NCBI GenBank assembly: GCA_007129145.1
Contig: SKWC01000022.1
Span: 1-5,943 of the forward strand
Direction: 5' to 3'
DNA length: 5,943 nt
DNA from: Rubritepida sp.
Lineage (GTDB): Bacteria; Pseudomonadota; Alphaproteobacteria; Acetobacterales; Acetobacteraceae
Positions 1 to 5,905 of this stretch are shown piece after piece. Position numbers and translations under genes: made by a program. The first letter of the stretch is position 1. Each line of letters begins with the position of its first letter. Under the pieces are notes generated by a model. That model did no database searches. It saw nothing but the letters and a program-made list of their open reading frames with translations, and was not told the DNA's origin.

Positions 1-482
1 GCCAGCGCTTCCTCGGCGCGCGGGTCCTGGGCGGTCAGCAGCGCGGCGGGGAAGGCGATGGCGGGCGCGCCGGCGGCCTCGGTCGCCAGCCGCGCCTCCT
101 GTGCCATGAGGGAAAGGCGCTGGCCACGCAGCGCCTCGGTCTGGGCGCTGGCCTGGATGGTGTCCAGGCGCAGCAGCACCTGCCCCTCGCGCACGCTGTC
201 CCCGTCGCGCGCCAGGATCTCCTGCACGATGCCGCCCTCCAGGTGCTGGATTGTGCGCCGCTGGCCTTCGGCGCGGATCTCGCCCATGGCGATCGCGGCT
301 TCCGCCAGGGGCGCGCGGGTGGACCAAAGCGCGAAGCCGCCGATGAACAGCAGCATCGCCAACAGCCCGAACAGCAGCGGCCCCCGCGTCGCTGCCCTGG
401 GTGGGGCCAGCGCTATGGCCTGGTGGGCGATGGCGTGTGCCGGCAGCTGGGCGCGGCCGGCCGGGGCGAGGGGCGTGTTCAT
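1..482 (-). CDS. HlyD-family type I secretion periplasmic adaptor, N-terminal part (runs off left edge)
   Basis: This is the membrane-fusion (adaptor) subunit of a type I secretion system, which bridges the inner-membrane ABC exporter to an outer-membrane channel. The minus-strand frame from ATG 482-480 stays open to position 1, giving 160 residues without the C-terminus. A short, Ala/Pro-rich cytoplasmic N-terminus is followed by one hydrophobic anchor at about residues 34-53. Next comes the biotinyl/lipoyl-like half-motif typical of this family (IQHLEGGIVQEI near residues 78-88, then DGDSVREGQVLLRLD), and then the start of the alpha-helical hairpin, rich in Ala, Gln and Glu. The start codon overlaps the stop of the exporter gene in an ATGA arrangement (479-482), so translation is probably coupled. 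I see only a weak purine stretch before this start, consistent with coupling. Family assignment is firm; the secreted cargo is unknown. Confidence 0.9.
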   Translation of the reverse strand, partial: MNTPLAPAGRAQLPAHAIAHQAIALAPPRAATRGPLLFGLLAMLLFIGGFALWSTRAPLAEAAIAMGEIRAEGQRRTIQHLEGGIVQEILARDGDSVREGQVLLRLDTIQASAQTEALRGQRLSLMAQEARLATEAAGAPAIAFPAALLTAQDPRAEEAL

Positions 483-1330
483 GATGCATCGCCCCGGGGC
501 GTGCCGGCGCTCGCGAGCCGTGGCGCCGGCATCAGCCGCTGCAGAACCTCCGCGCGCGGGCCGAACATCTCCACGGCGCCCTCCTTCAGCACCAGCACCT
601 TGTCCACCGCCTTCACCAGGCTTGGCCTGTGCGAGACCACCACCACCGTCGCGCCGCGCCGTTTCACCTCCGCGAGGCAGGCGATCAGCCGCGCCTCGGC
701 CTCGCCGTCCAGGTTGCTGTTGGGCTCGTCCAGCACCACGAGGCGCGGCTCGCCGAACAGGGCGCGCGCGAGGCCGATCATCTGCCGCTGCCCGCCAGAG
801 AGATGCTGCCCGCCCTCGCCGATCTGCGTCTCGTAGCCTTGCGGCAGGCGCAGGATCATCTCGTGGCAGCCGGCCAGCCGTGCCGCGTCATAGACGGAAT
901 CCGGATCGGCCTCGGCCATGCGGGCGATGTTGCGCATCACGGTTCCGTCGAACAACTCCACATCCTGCGGCATGTAGCCGAGATACCGGCCCAGGTCGTC
1001 GCGCTGCCACAGATGCATTTCCGCCCCGTCGAGCCGCACCGCGCCGGAGTTGGGCGCCAGCGTGCCGGTGATGAGGCGCAGCAGCGTGCTCTTGCCGGCG
1101 GCCGAGGGGCCGATGACGGCGAGGCTCTCGCCGGGCGCCAGCGCGAAGGAGACACCCTTGAGCACAGGGGGTGACGGGCTGGTCGTGCCAGGGGCGGGGG
1201 GGAAGGCGAAGACCGCGCGCTCGGCTGTGAGCCGCCCGGAGGGGGCGGGCAGGGGGGCTGTTTCCGGGCGCAGCCGCGGCTGCGCCATGAAGGCGGACAG
1301 CCGGCGTCGCGCCGCGCGGGCGGCCACCAA
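479..1330 (-). CDS. Exporter ATPase-domain half (after the amber codon)
   Basis: This is the nucleotide-binding domain of the type I exporter, 283 codons counted from TTG 1330-1328, the codon directly after the amber stop. All ABC ATPase elements are present in order: Walker A GPSAAGKST (residues 74-82), Q-loop Gln122 in YMPQD, signature LSGGQ (177-181), Walker B LVVLDE with the catalytic Glu202, D-loop SNLD and switch His234. Nothing suggests long-term decay. Independent translation is poorly supported: neither TTG 1330, GTG 1327 nor the first ATG (1288-1286, MAQPRLRP) has a clear ribosome-binding site. I therefore infer that this half is made poorly or not at all unless the stop is read through. 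Its stop overlaps the adaptor start by 4 bp. Confidence 0.75.
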   Translation of the reverse strand: MVAARAARRRLSAFMAQPRLRPETAPLPAPSGRLTAERAVFAFPPAPGTTSPSPPVLKGVSFALAPGESLAVIGPSAAGKSTLLRLITGTLAPNSGAVRLDGAEMHLWQRDDLGRYLGYMPQDVELFDGTVMRNIARMAEADPDSVYDAARLAGCHEMILRLPQGYETQIGEGGQHLSGGQRQMIGLARALFGEPRLVVLDEPNSNLDGEAEARLIACLAEVKRRGATVVVVSHRPSLVKAVDKVLVLKEGAVEMFGPRAEVLQRLMPAPRLASAGTPRGDAS

Positions 1331-2245
1331 CTAACGGAAGCCGCCGATCAGCTGCTCGACCGGCGCCAGCGCGCGGGCCATGATGATCGAGGCGGCGATG
1401 GACGCGCCCGGCGTCAGCTCCTGCCGCAGCACGAGGAGGGCGCCGAGGCCCAACAGCCCGACCTGCAGCAGCAGCCGCGCGAAGCGACCCATGGCGAGGA
1501 GGATGGCCGCGCGGTCCGCGGCGCGGCGCGCGGGCTCCGCCGCCTCCTCCAGCGCGGTCCGCCAGCTGGCCAGCAGCGGCCGCGCCATGCCCATGCTGTC
1601 GATCACCTCGGCATTGCGCGAGGTCGCCTCCGCGCGGCGCTGCGCCATCGCCTGCCGCGCCGCGGCGTCGCGCAGCAGCGGCGCGGTGAAGCGTTCGGTC
1701 GCGAGGGTGATCAGGAACAGCAGCGCCGCGCCCGCCAGCGCCAGCCAGCCCAGCCAGGGATGCAGCAGGAAGATCACCGCGAGGAAGACCGGCACCCAGG
1801 GCACGTCATACAGCACCAGCGCGCCCGGGCTGCCCATCCAGCCGCGGAGCGTGGCGAGGTCGCGCAGCGCCTCCATGCGGTAGGGGCGGCCGCGCAGCTC
1901 GGCTTCGATGGCGCGCAGGAAGGCCTCGGGCGCGACACGCGCCTCGGCCCATGCGGCGACGCGCGCCATCACCATGCCGCGGCACGCCTCCATGATCGCG
2001 AGCAGAAGCAGCGCCGCCACCGCGATCAGCGTCAGCAGCCACAGCGTGTCGCCGCTGCGCGTGGCATAGACCCGGTCGAACAGCTGCAGCATGTAGATCG
2101 AGACGGTGAGCTGCAGCAGATTGGCCACGCCCGAGAACAGCCCGACCAGCCAGAAATCGCGGCGGCATCCGGACAGCGTGGCCGAGAGCGCGTCCGGACC
2201 GCGGGCCTCGGCGGCATGGGTGGTCATCCGGGGCCGTTCAGCCAT
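1331..2245 (-). CDS. Exporter membrane-domain half (ends at the amber codon)
   Basis: This is the transmembrane domain of the type I secretion ABC exporter, 304 residues from ATG 2245-2243 to TAG 1333-1331. Hydrophobic segments lie near residues 31-55, 66-88, 142-162, 164-184 and 257-275, with a last one near 280-293, matching a six-helix export domain. Residues 44-58 (LQLTVSIYMLQLFDR) and the later DVPWVPVF segment are characteristic of PrtD-like exporters. I chose the start MAERPRM because it sits at the usual distance from the first helix and has a purine-rich AAAGGGA about 11 nt upstream. ATG 2227-2225 (MTTHAAE) is possible but has no evident ribosome site, and the open frame back to 2383 adds only Arg/Pro-rich sequence. 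It ends at APVEQLIGGFR, just before the ATPase linker, so this polypeptide alone has no energy-coupling domain. Confidence 0.75.
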   Translation of the reverse strand: MAERPRMTTHAAEARGPDALSATLSGCRRDFWLVGLFSGVANLLQLTVSIYMLQLFDRVYATRSGDTLWLLTLIAVAALLLLAIMEACRGMVMARVAAWAEARVAPEAFLRAIEAELRGRPYRMEALRDLATLRGWMGSPGALVLYDVPWVPVFLAVIFLLHPWLGWLALAGAALLFLITLATERFTAPLLRDAAARQAMAQRRAEATSRNAEVIDSMGMARPLLASWRTALEEAAEPARRAADRAAILLAMGRFARLLLQVGLLGLGALLVLRQELTPGASIAASIIMARALAPVEQLIGGFR

Positions 2246-2744
2246 GGCCGGTCGTGTCCCTTTCCGTGGGCCGGCCTGTTGCCGCCATGACCCTGCCCGC
2301 CCGATCGCATCTTGGCCGATCCGTGGGAAATCTCCCAGGGCGGGCCGGCCTCGCGCCGAACAGGGCCAAGGAGCTGCCTGCATTCATACCTGAGCAGAAA
2401 TAAATGAAAATTGGCCCTGCCTTCGTCCTTCTTGCCTCGATAACTTTTGTTGACCAGCAGCAGCCTTGTTCCCTATAGTGCTTTGCAAGAAAATAAGCAT
2501 CGGAAGCAGAGTTTGTTCAAATCGAGATGAAGCCCATGATTAGGCACATTCCAGGCGTCTCCTGGGGCCTTCTGCTCGGCGTTGGCGGTGCCGCGCCGAT
2601 GGACGGCTGTGCGCCGAGTGTCATCTCGTCCCGCCTCCCGAATCCCGATGTCCGTTTCGCGCGCCATGGGCGATGCCCGCGGCCTTGCGCGGCGCCTGGC
2701 TGGCGCGTGCCACACAACCCCCGAACCCCCCGGAGAAAGCCCAC
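2246..2744. other. Divergent intergenic region between exporter operon and first Bug receptor
   Basis: I see no convincing gene in these 499 bases. Positions 2401-2520 are about 43% G+C by hand count, far below the surrounding coding DNA, as is common for promoter regions in GC-rich bacteria. The right-facing promoter candidate lies here. On the minus strand a weak pair, TTTTCA (2410-2405) and TATGAA (2388-2383) spaced by 16 bp, could serve the exporter, but it matches consensus at only 4 of 6 positions in each box. An open frame at 2527-2754 (75 codons, plus strand) ends in ATGA overlap with the second ATG of the receptor gene, but it has no good ribosome site and resembles no family I know. 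Confidence 0.6.
2450..2479 (+). promoter_or_regulatory. Candidate sigma70-type promoter for the first Bug receptor
   Basis: TTGACC (2450-2455) and TATAGT (2474-2479) are separated by 18 bp and lie in the AT-richer part of the intergenic region. Each box matches the consensus at 5 of 6 positions. Transcription would start near 2486, leaving a leader of about 260 nt before the receptor start at 2745. Its position and orientation fit that gene, but no start site is demonstrated. Confidence 0.5.
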
Positions 2745-3719
2745 ATGCCCATGAATCGCCGCACCATGCTGTCCGCCACCGCCCTTGGCGTGCTCGCGGC
2801 CCCCAACATCCGCGACGCCCGCGCCCAATCCTGGCCCTCGCGCCCCATCGAGCTGGTGGTCGGGTTCGGCCCGGGGGGCGGCACCGACATCCTGGCGCGC
2901 ACCATCGCGCCCTTCCTGGAGAAGTACATCGGCAACAACGCGCGCATCGGCGTGGTGAACCGTCCGGGATCCTCGGGCGAAATCGGCTTCACCACCGTCG
3001 CGACCGCGCGTCCGGACGGATACACCCTGGCGCTGTGGAGCCCCGCCGCCCTGACCATCCCCTATGAGAGGCGGGCGCGCTTCAACTTCGACAGCTTCGA
3101 CTACATCGGCAATGTGGTCAGCGACCCCTCGGGGATCTTCGTGGCCCCCGACAGCCCCTTCCAGACCATCAACGACCTGGTGGATTTCGCGAAGGCCAAT
3201 CCGCGCCGCATCAACAACGGCACTGCCGGCATCGGCTCGGCCAACCACCTGGCCATGCTCATCTTCTCCCGCGCGGCCGGGATCGAGATGACCAACGTGC
3301 CCTTCCCCGGCACCGGCCCCAACCGTACCGCGCTGCTGGGCGGGCACATCAACGCCTCCACCTTCGGCATCGGCGACGGCGCGCCCTTCGTGCGGGAAGG
3401 GCAACTCCGCATCCTGGGCAGCATGGCGGCCAGCCGCTGGGACCTGCTGCCCGATGCGCCGACCATGCGCGAGCAGGGGATCGACGTGGTCGCCGGTTCC
3501 GACCGCGGCCTGGCCGCCCCGGCCGGCATCCCGTCGGAGATCATGGACCGGCTGTCCGACGCGCTGGGCCAGGCGGTGCGCGACCCCGACTTCCTGGTCC
3601 GCGCGCGCGAGCAGGCGCTGTTCCTCAACCCGATGCCGCGCACGGAATACCGCGCCTATCTCGCGGCGCGGAACGAGCAGATCGGCGAGCTCTGGCGCAC
3701 CAGCCCCTGGCGCCAGTAA
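2745..3719 (+). CDS. Tripartite tricarboxylate transporter (Bug-family) periplasmic substrate-binding protein, copy 1
   Basis: This is an extracytoplasmic receptor of the Bug/TctC family, which binds small, usually carboxylated ligands in the periplasm. It has 324 residues, typical for the family. The N-terminus (NRRTML, then Ala/Leu-rich) looks like a twin-arginine signal peptide, with likely cleavage after ARA at residue 27. The mature protein begins QSWPSRPIELVVGF. Family marks include the loop GFGPGGGTD with Asp48, NRPGSSGEIG (72-81), GIGSANHL (162-169), VPFPGTGPNRTALLGGH (185-201) and the C-terminal PTMREQGID and GLAAPAGIP segments. Start 2745 has GGAGAAAG 5-8 nt upstream. ATG 2751 is a close alternative. 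ATG 2673 would bury the signal peptide and is rejected. The ligand cannot be told, and no TctA/TctB partner is in the window. The second receptor in the window is about 69% identical by manual alignment. Confidence 0.92.
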   Translation: MPMNRRTMLSATALGVLAAPNIRDARAQSWPSRPIELVVGFGPGGGTDILARTIAPFLEKYIGNNARIGVVNRPGSSGEIGFTTVATARPDGYTLALWSPAALTIPYERRARFNFDSFDYIGNVVSDPSGIFVAPDSPFQTINDLVDFAKANPRRINNGTAGIGSANHLAMLIFSRAAGIEMTNVPFPGTGPNRTALLGGHINASTFGIGDGAPFVREGQLRILGSMAASRWDLLPDAPTMREQGIDVVAGSDRGLAAPAGIPSEIMDRLSDALGQAVRDPDFLVRAREQALFLNPMPRTEYRAYLAARNEQIGELWRTSPWRQ

Positions 3720-3725
3720 GGCCCG

Positions 3726-3760
3726 GCGGCGCGGGGAGGCCCATGGCGTCTCCGCGTCGC
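3726..3760 (+). terminator. GC-rich hairpin just after the first Bug receptor
   Basis: Positions 3726-3737 can pair with 3749-3760 as a 12-bp stem with two G-U wobbles and an 11-nt loop, starting 7 nt after the receptor stop codon. The wobbles pair only in plus-strand RNA, which suits a terminator or 3'-end stabiliser for this gene. No U-run follows, so classical intrinsic termination is uncertain. Confidence 0.4.
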
Positions 3761-3775
3761 GGTCAGGACTGACCG
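3760..3775. repeat. Perfect 16-bp inverted repeat between convergent genes
   Basis: CGGTCAGGACTGACCG can form a 6-bp stem with a GGAC loop in RNA from either strand. It lies between the stops of two converging genes, 10 bp from the end of the racemase-like gene. It may act as a bidirectional transcription end or RNA-stabilising hairpin. No U-tract follows on either side, so the role is inferred from position only. Confidence 0.4.
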
Positions 3776-3785
3776 GCTCCGCAGC

Positions 3786-4526
3786 CTATCCGCGCAGCAG
3801 GGCCTCCAGCGCCGGGTCCAGGCCCGTCACCTTCCGCCCCGAGGGCGCGGCGAAGCTGCCGGCCCTCGCCTTGCGCAGCCCCAGCCGCGCCATGCCCTCG
3901 CACAGCACGACGCCGGCGCTCACGCCTTCGATCACGGGCACGGGAACCGCATCGCGGATCCGGTCGGGCACGCCGGCCATGATCGCGCCGATCAGCACGA
4001 TGGAATCCGCGAGATCCTCCTCCGCCAGGCGGCGCGCAGCCTCCGCGATCGCGTCCGCGCTGCCCTCCGGGTCGCCATAGATCGCCGCGGGGTCCCGGCC
4101 GATCCAGCGGATGCCGGCCAGCCGGCTGCTGAGCCCGTAGCCGGCGATCATCTCGCGCATGATGGTGGAGGTCCGCGCGGAGGTGACCACCAGCCCGAAG
4201 CGGCCGCCGCACAGGCAGGCCATGTGGATCGCGGCCTCGGTGAGGCCGAGCACCGGCACCTGCAGCATTTCCTTGGCCGCGCGCAGCCCGCTGTCGAGGG
4301 CCGCGGCCACGATCACGGCGTCGCATCCGGGCGCTTCCTCTGCCAGCAGGGAGAGGCTGGCGAAGTCGCCGATCACCATCTCCGTCCGGCTGCCGATCAC
4401 CGCCCCGCCGAATTTCGCGGTCACCGCCTTGATGTCGGTCCCGGGCGAGGCGGTGGCGCGCGCCGCGCGCTCCATGAGCCCCGTGATGGAGGGTGAGGTG
4501 TTCGGGTTGGCGAGAAGCAGGCGCAT
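3786..4526 (-). CDS. Asp/Glu/hydantoin racemase-superfamily protein lacking the usual catalytic cysteines
   Basis: The protein has 246 residues and belongs to the Asp/Glu/hydantoin racemase superfamily, cytoplasmic enzymes that classically use two cysteines to move a proton on an amino-acid or hydantoin carbon. Family marks are the N-terminal LLLANPNTS (3-11), VPVLGLTEAAIHMA (90-103) followed by GGRFGLVVTS, PVIEGVSAGV (197-206) and the C-terminal VTGLDPALEALL. Where classical members have ACFGDPG and GCAGM, this protein reads AAALDSG (74-80) and GAIMAG (180-185), so both expected cysteines are replaced. Cys68, Cys104, Cys106 and Cys209 are elsewhere. Start ATG 4526-4524 follows AAGGGAGA at good spacing and puts the first beta strand right at the N-terminus. 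It lies between two Bug receptors, which suggests a role on an imported carboxylate or hydantoin-like compound. Racemase activity itself is doubtful. Confidence 0.85.
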   Translation of the reverse strand: MRLLLANPNTSPSITGLMERAARATASPGTDIKAVTAKFGGAVIGSRTEMVIGDFASLSLLAEEAPGCDAVIVAAALDSGLRAAKEMLQVPVLGLTEAAIHMACLCGGRFGLVVTSARTSTIMREMIAGYGLSSRLAGIRWIGRDPAAIYGDPEGSADAIAEAARRLAEEDLADSIVLIGAIMAGVPDRIRDAVPVPVIEGVSAGVVLCEGMARLGLRKARAGSFAAPSGRKVTGLDPALEALLRG

Positions 4527-4893
4527 GGGATCTCCCTTGGTTGCCCAGGCATGGTGGCGCGGTCCGCAGCGAACCGCGTGGCGACCGGGCTTTCTGGCCG
4601 TGCGCGAGTAACCCACGCGAACCAGGCAGGCGCAAGGGCGGGCCGAAGCGCCCCGCGGTGCCGGCTGCACGTCCGCCAGCCCCGACCATTGGGCTTCGGC
4701 GCGAAGCGGTGGCTCGCGCATGGCTTCACCGTGGTTTCGACGCTGGCTTGGGGCGCGTTGAGGAGCTTGCCTCTTGACTAAGCTTTCCGCACAGGAAACC
4801 CTTGGAATCCAAGAAAAATGTCCCGGGCATCTCCATCTACGCAGTTTCCGCCAGGTGGCGTCGGGCAAAGACAAAACGAAGGGAAAACGTCCA
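4527..4893. other. Divergent intergenic region between racemase-like gene and second Bug receptor
   Basis: These 367 bases hold no gene I can support; the open frames here show no recognisable protein family. The left two thirds are GC-rich and include a small inverted repeat (4558-4563 with 4573-4578) that would fall in the racemase leader. The right third, from about 4780, is less GC-rich and contains a lone TTGACT (4774-4779) without a convincing -10 box at normal spacing, and the perfect dyad at 4801-4813. I found no good promoter for the racemase-like gene. Confidence 0.5.
4801..4813. promoter_or_regulatory. 13-bp perfect dyad, possible operator
   Basis: CTTGGAATCCAAG has 6-bp arms around a single central A. 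It lies 22 bp after a TTGACT hexamer and 81 bp before the second receptor's start codon, within the divergent intergenic region. Size and symmetry suit a dimeric regulator site, but there is no second copy in the window and no regulator gene nearby. It could be chance. Confidence 0.3.
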
Positions 4894-5868
4894 ATGTCGA
4901 TCGATCGACGCAGCCTGCTTTCCGCCAGCGCCCTGGGTGTGCTGGCGCCCGCCCTGATCCGGCCTGCCGGCGCGCAATCCTGGCCCGCGCGCCCCATCGA
5001 GATGGTGGTGGGCTTCGCCGCCGGGGGCGGCAACGACATCCTGGCGCGGACCCTCGCCCCCTTCATGGAAAAGCACGTCGGCGACAGCGCGCGCATCGGC
5101 GTCGTGAACCGCCCTGGCGCAGGCGGCGAGATCGGCTTCACCACCATCGCGACCGCGCGCCCCGACGGCTACACCATCGGCGTCATCTCCGCGCCCTCCT
5201 TCCTGACGATCCCCCATGAGCGGCAGGCGCGCTTCACCTTCGAAAGCTTCGACTTCGTCGGCAACGTCGTCACCGACTGGATGTCCATCTTCGTCGCGCC
5301 CAACAGCCCCTTCCAGACGATCCAGGACCTCGTGGATTTCGGGAAGGCCAATCCGCGCCGCATCAACATCGGCGTGGGCAGCCCGGGCGGGATCGGGCAT
5401 CTGGCCAAGCTGGCTTTCGCGCGCGCGGCGGGCATCGAGATGACCATGGTGCCCTTCCCTGGCGCCGGGCCGAACCGCACCGCCCTCATGGGCGGGCACA
5501 TCCAGGCATCCATTCTCAGCGCCGGCGATGGCGCGCTCTTCGTCCGCGAGGGCCAGCTTCGGGTCCTTGGCGTCATGGCCCCCAACCGCGTCGCGGAACT
5601 GCCCGAGGGGCCGACCATGCGCGAGCAGGGGATCAACATGATCGCCAGTATCGACCGGGGCCTGGCCGCGCCGGCCGGCACGCCGGCCGCGATCATGGAG
5701 CGGCTCTCCGATGCGCTGGTCCGCTCACTCGCCGATCCCGACTTCTTGGCCCAGGCGCGGGAGCGGGCGCTTCCCCTGAACCCGATGCCGCGCGCGGAGT
5801 TCCGCGCCCATCTCGCCGCGCAGGCGGAGGAGATCGCCACGCTCTGGCGGACCAGCCCCTGGCGCTAG
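4894..5868 (+). CDS. Tripartite tricarboxylate transporter (Bug-family) periplasmic substrate-binding protein, copy 2
   Basis: This second Bug/TctC-type receptor is also 324 residues long. The N-terminus SIDRRSLLSASALGVL with cleavage likely after AGA at residue 27 again suggests twin-arginine export. The ligand-loop motif reads GFAAGGGND with Asp48, followed by NRPGAGGEIG (72-81), GSPGGIGHL (162-170), VPFPGAGPNRTALMGGH and PTMREQGIN. Start 4894 has AAGGG 10 nt upstream. The frame is open back to 4774, but that extension would precede the signal peptide and is rejected. By manual alignment it matches copy 1 at about 223 of 324 positions (69%), with one single-residue indel near residue 100 and one extra C-terminal Gln in copy 1. 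The pair is best explained by duplication followed by divergence. No membrane permease partner is visible, so it may share one encoded elsewhere. Confidence 0.92.
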   Translation: MSIDRRSLLSASALGVLAPALIRPAGAQSWPARPIEMVVGFAAGGGNDILARTLAPFMEKHVGDSARIGVVNRPGAGGEIGFTTIATARPDGYTIGVISAPSFLTIPHERQARFTFESFDFVGNVVTDWMSIFVAPNSPFQTIQDLVDFGKANPRRINIGVGSPGGIGHLAKLAFARAAGIEMTMVPFPGAGPNRTALMGGHIQASILSAGDGALFVREGQLRVLGVMAPNRVAELPEGPTMREQGINMIASIDRGLAAPAGTPAAIMERLSDALVRSLADPDFLAQARERALPLNPMPRAEFRAHLAAQAEEIATLWRTSPWR

Positions 5869-5882
5869 CGCGGGGCGGGCCT

Positions 5883-5905
5883 GCCGCGGTTTCGGAAAGC
5901 GCGGC
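5883..5905 (+). terminator. Possible hairpin after the second Bug receptor
   Basis: GCCGCG (5883-5888) can pair with CGCGGC (5900-5905), and after one G-G mismatch TTT pairs with AAA around a 3-nt loop. It starts 14 nt after the stop codon. No U-run follows and the DNA is very GC-rich, so chance pairing is a real alternative. Another short GC-rich inverted repeat lies near the right edge. Confidence 0.25.

Larger units (their letters stand above)
479..2245 (-). pseudogene. Type I secretion ABC exporter (PrtD-like), interrupted by an in-frame amber codon
   Basis: Read as one frame, this locus encodes a PrtD-type exporter: membrane domain first, ATPase domain second. A TAG at 1331-1333 falls at codon 305. 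Without it the product would be 588 residues, the usual size for this family. Both sides are in the same frame, and the sequence reads straight across the stop: APVEQLIGGFR, then the amber, then LVAARAARRRL. That is the normal family linker between the last membrane helix and the ATPase. A single change in a Gln (CAG) or Trp (TGG) codon would create this TAG. I see no other frameshift or damage. A recent nonsense mutation is the simplest reading; a sequencing error, or amber readthrough or suppression, are alternatives. The two pieces are described in separate entries. Confidence 0.8.

Noticed and set aside
58..1071. Long plus-strand open frame opposite the adaptor and ATPase domain
   Set aside because: It is Arg/Ala/Pro/Ser-rich with no family signature and lies antisense to clearly coding sequence with intact ABC motifs. 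Such frames are common shadows in GC-rich DNA.
2673..2744. Earlier ATG for the first receptor
   Set aside because: It would put 24 extra residues before the twin-arginine-like signal peptide. The ribosome site at 2732-2739 fits ATG 2745.
2517..3404. Long minus-strand frame opposite the first Bug receptor
   Set aside because: It is antisense to a well-supported receptor gene. A matching Gly/Ala/His-rich shadow appears opposite the second receptor (4837-5499) because the two receptors share sequence, not because the antisense frame is conserved for coding.
4766..4773. Octamer CTTGCCTC shared by both receptor upstream regions (also at 2431-2438)
   Set aside because: An 8-bp match at different distances from the nearby TTGAC boxes is easily chance, and no longer shared sequence surrounds it.
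4774..4893. TTG start extending the second receptor upstream
   Set aside because: The extra 40 residues precede a complete signal peptide, and ATG 4894 has its own AAGGG site. Length parity with the paralogue (324 residues) also supports 4894.
4527..5147. N-terminal extension of the racemase-like frame on the minus strand
   Set aside because: The frame stays open, but the added residues partly mirror the receptor gene in antisense and have no family match. ATG 4526 has a good ribosome site and places the LLLANPNTS strand at the N-terminus, as expected.
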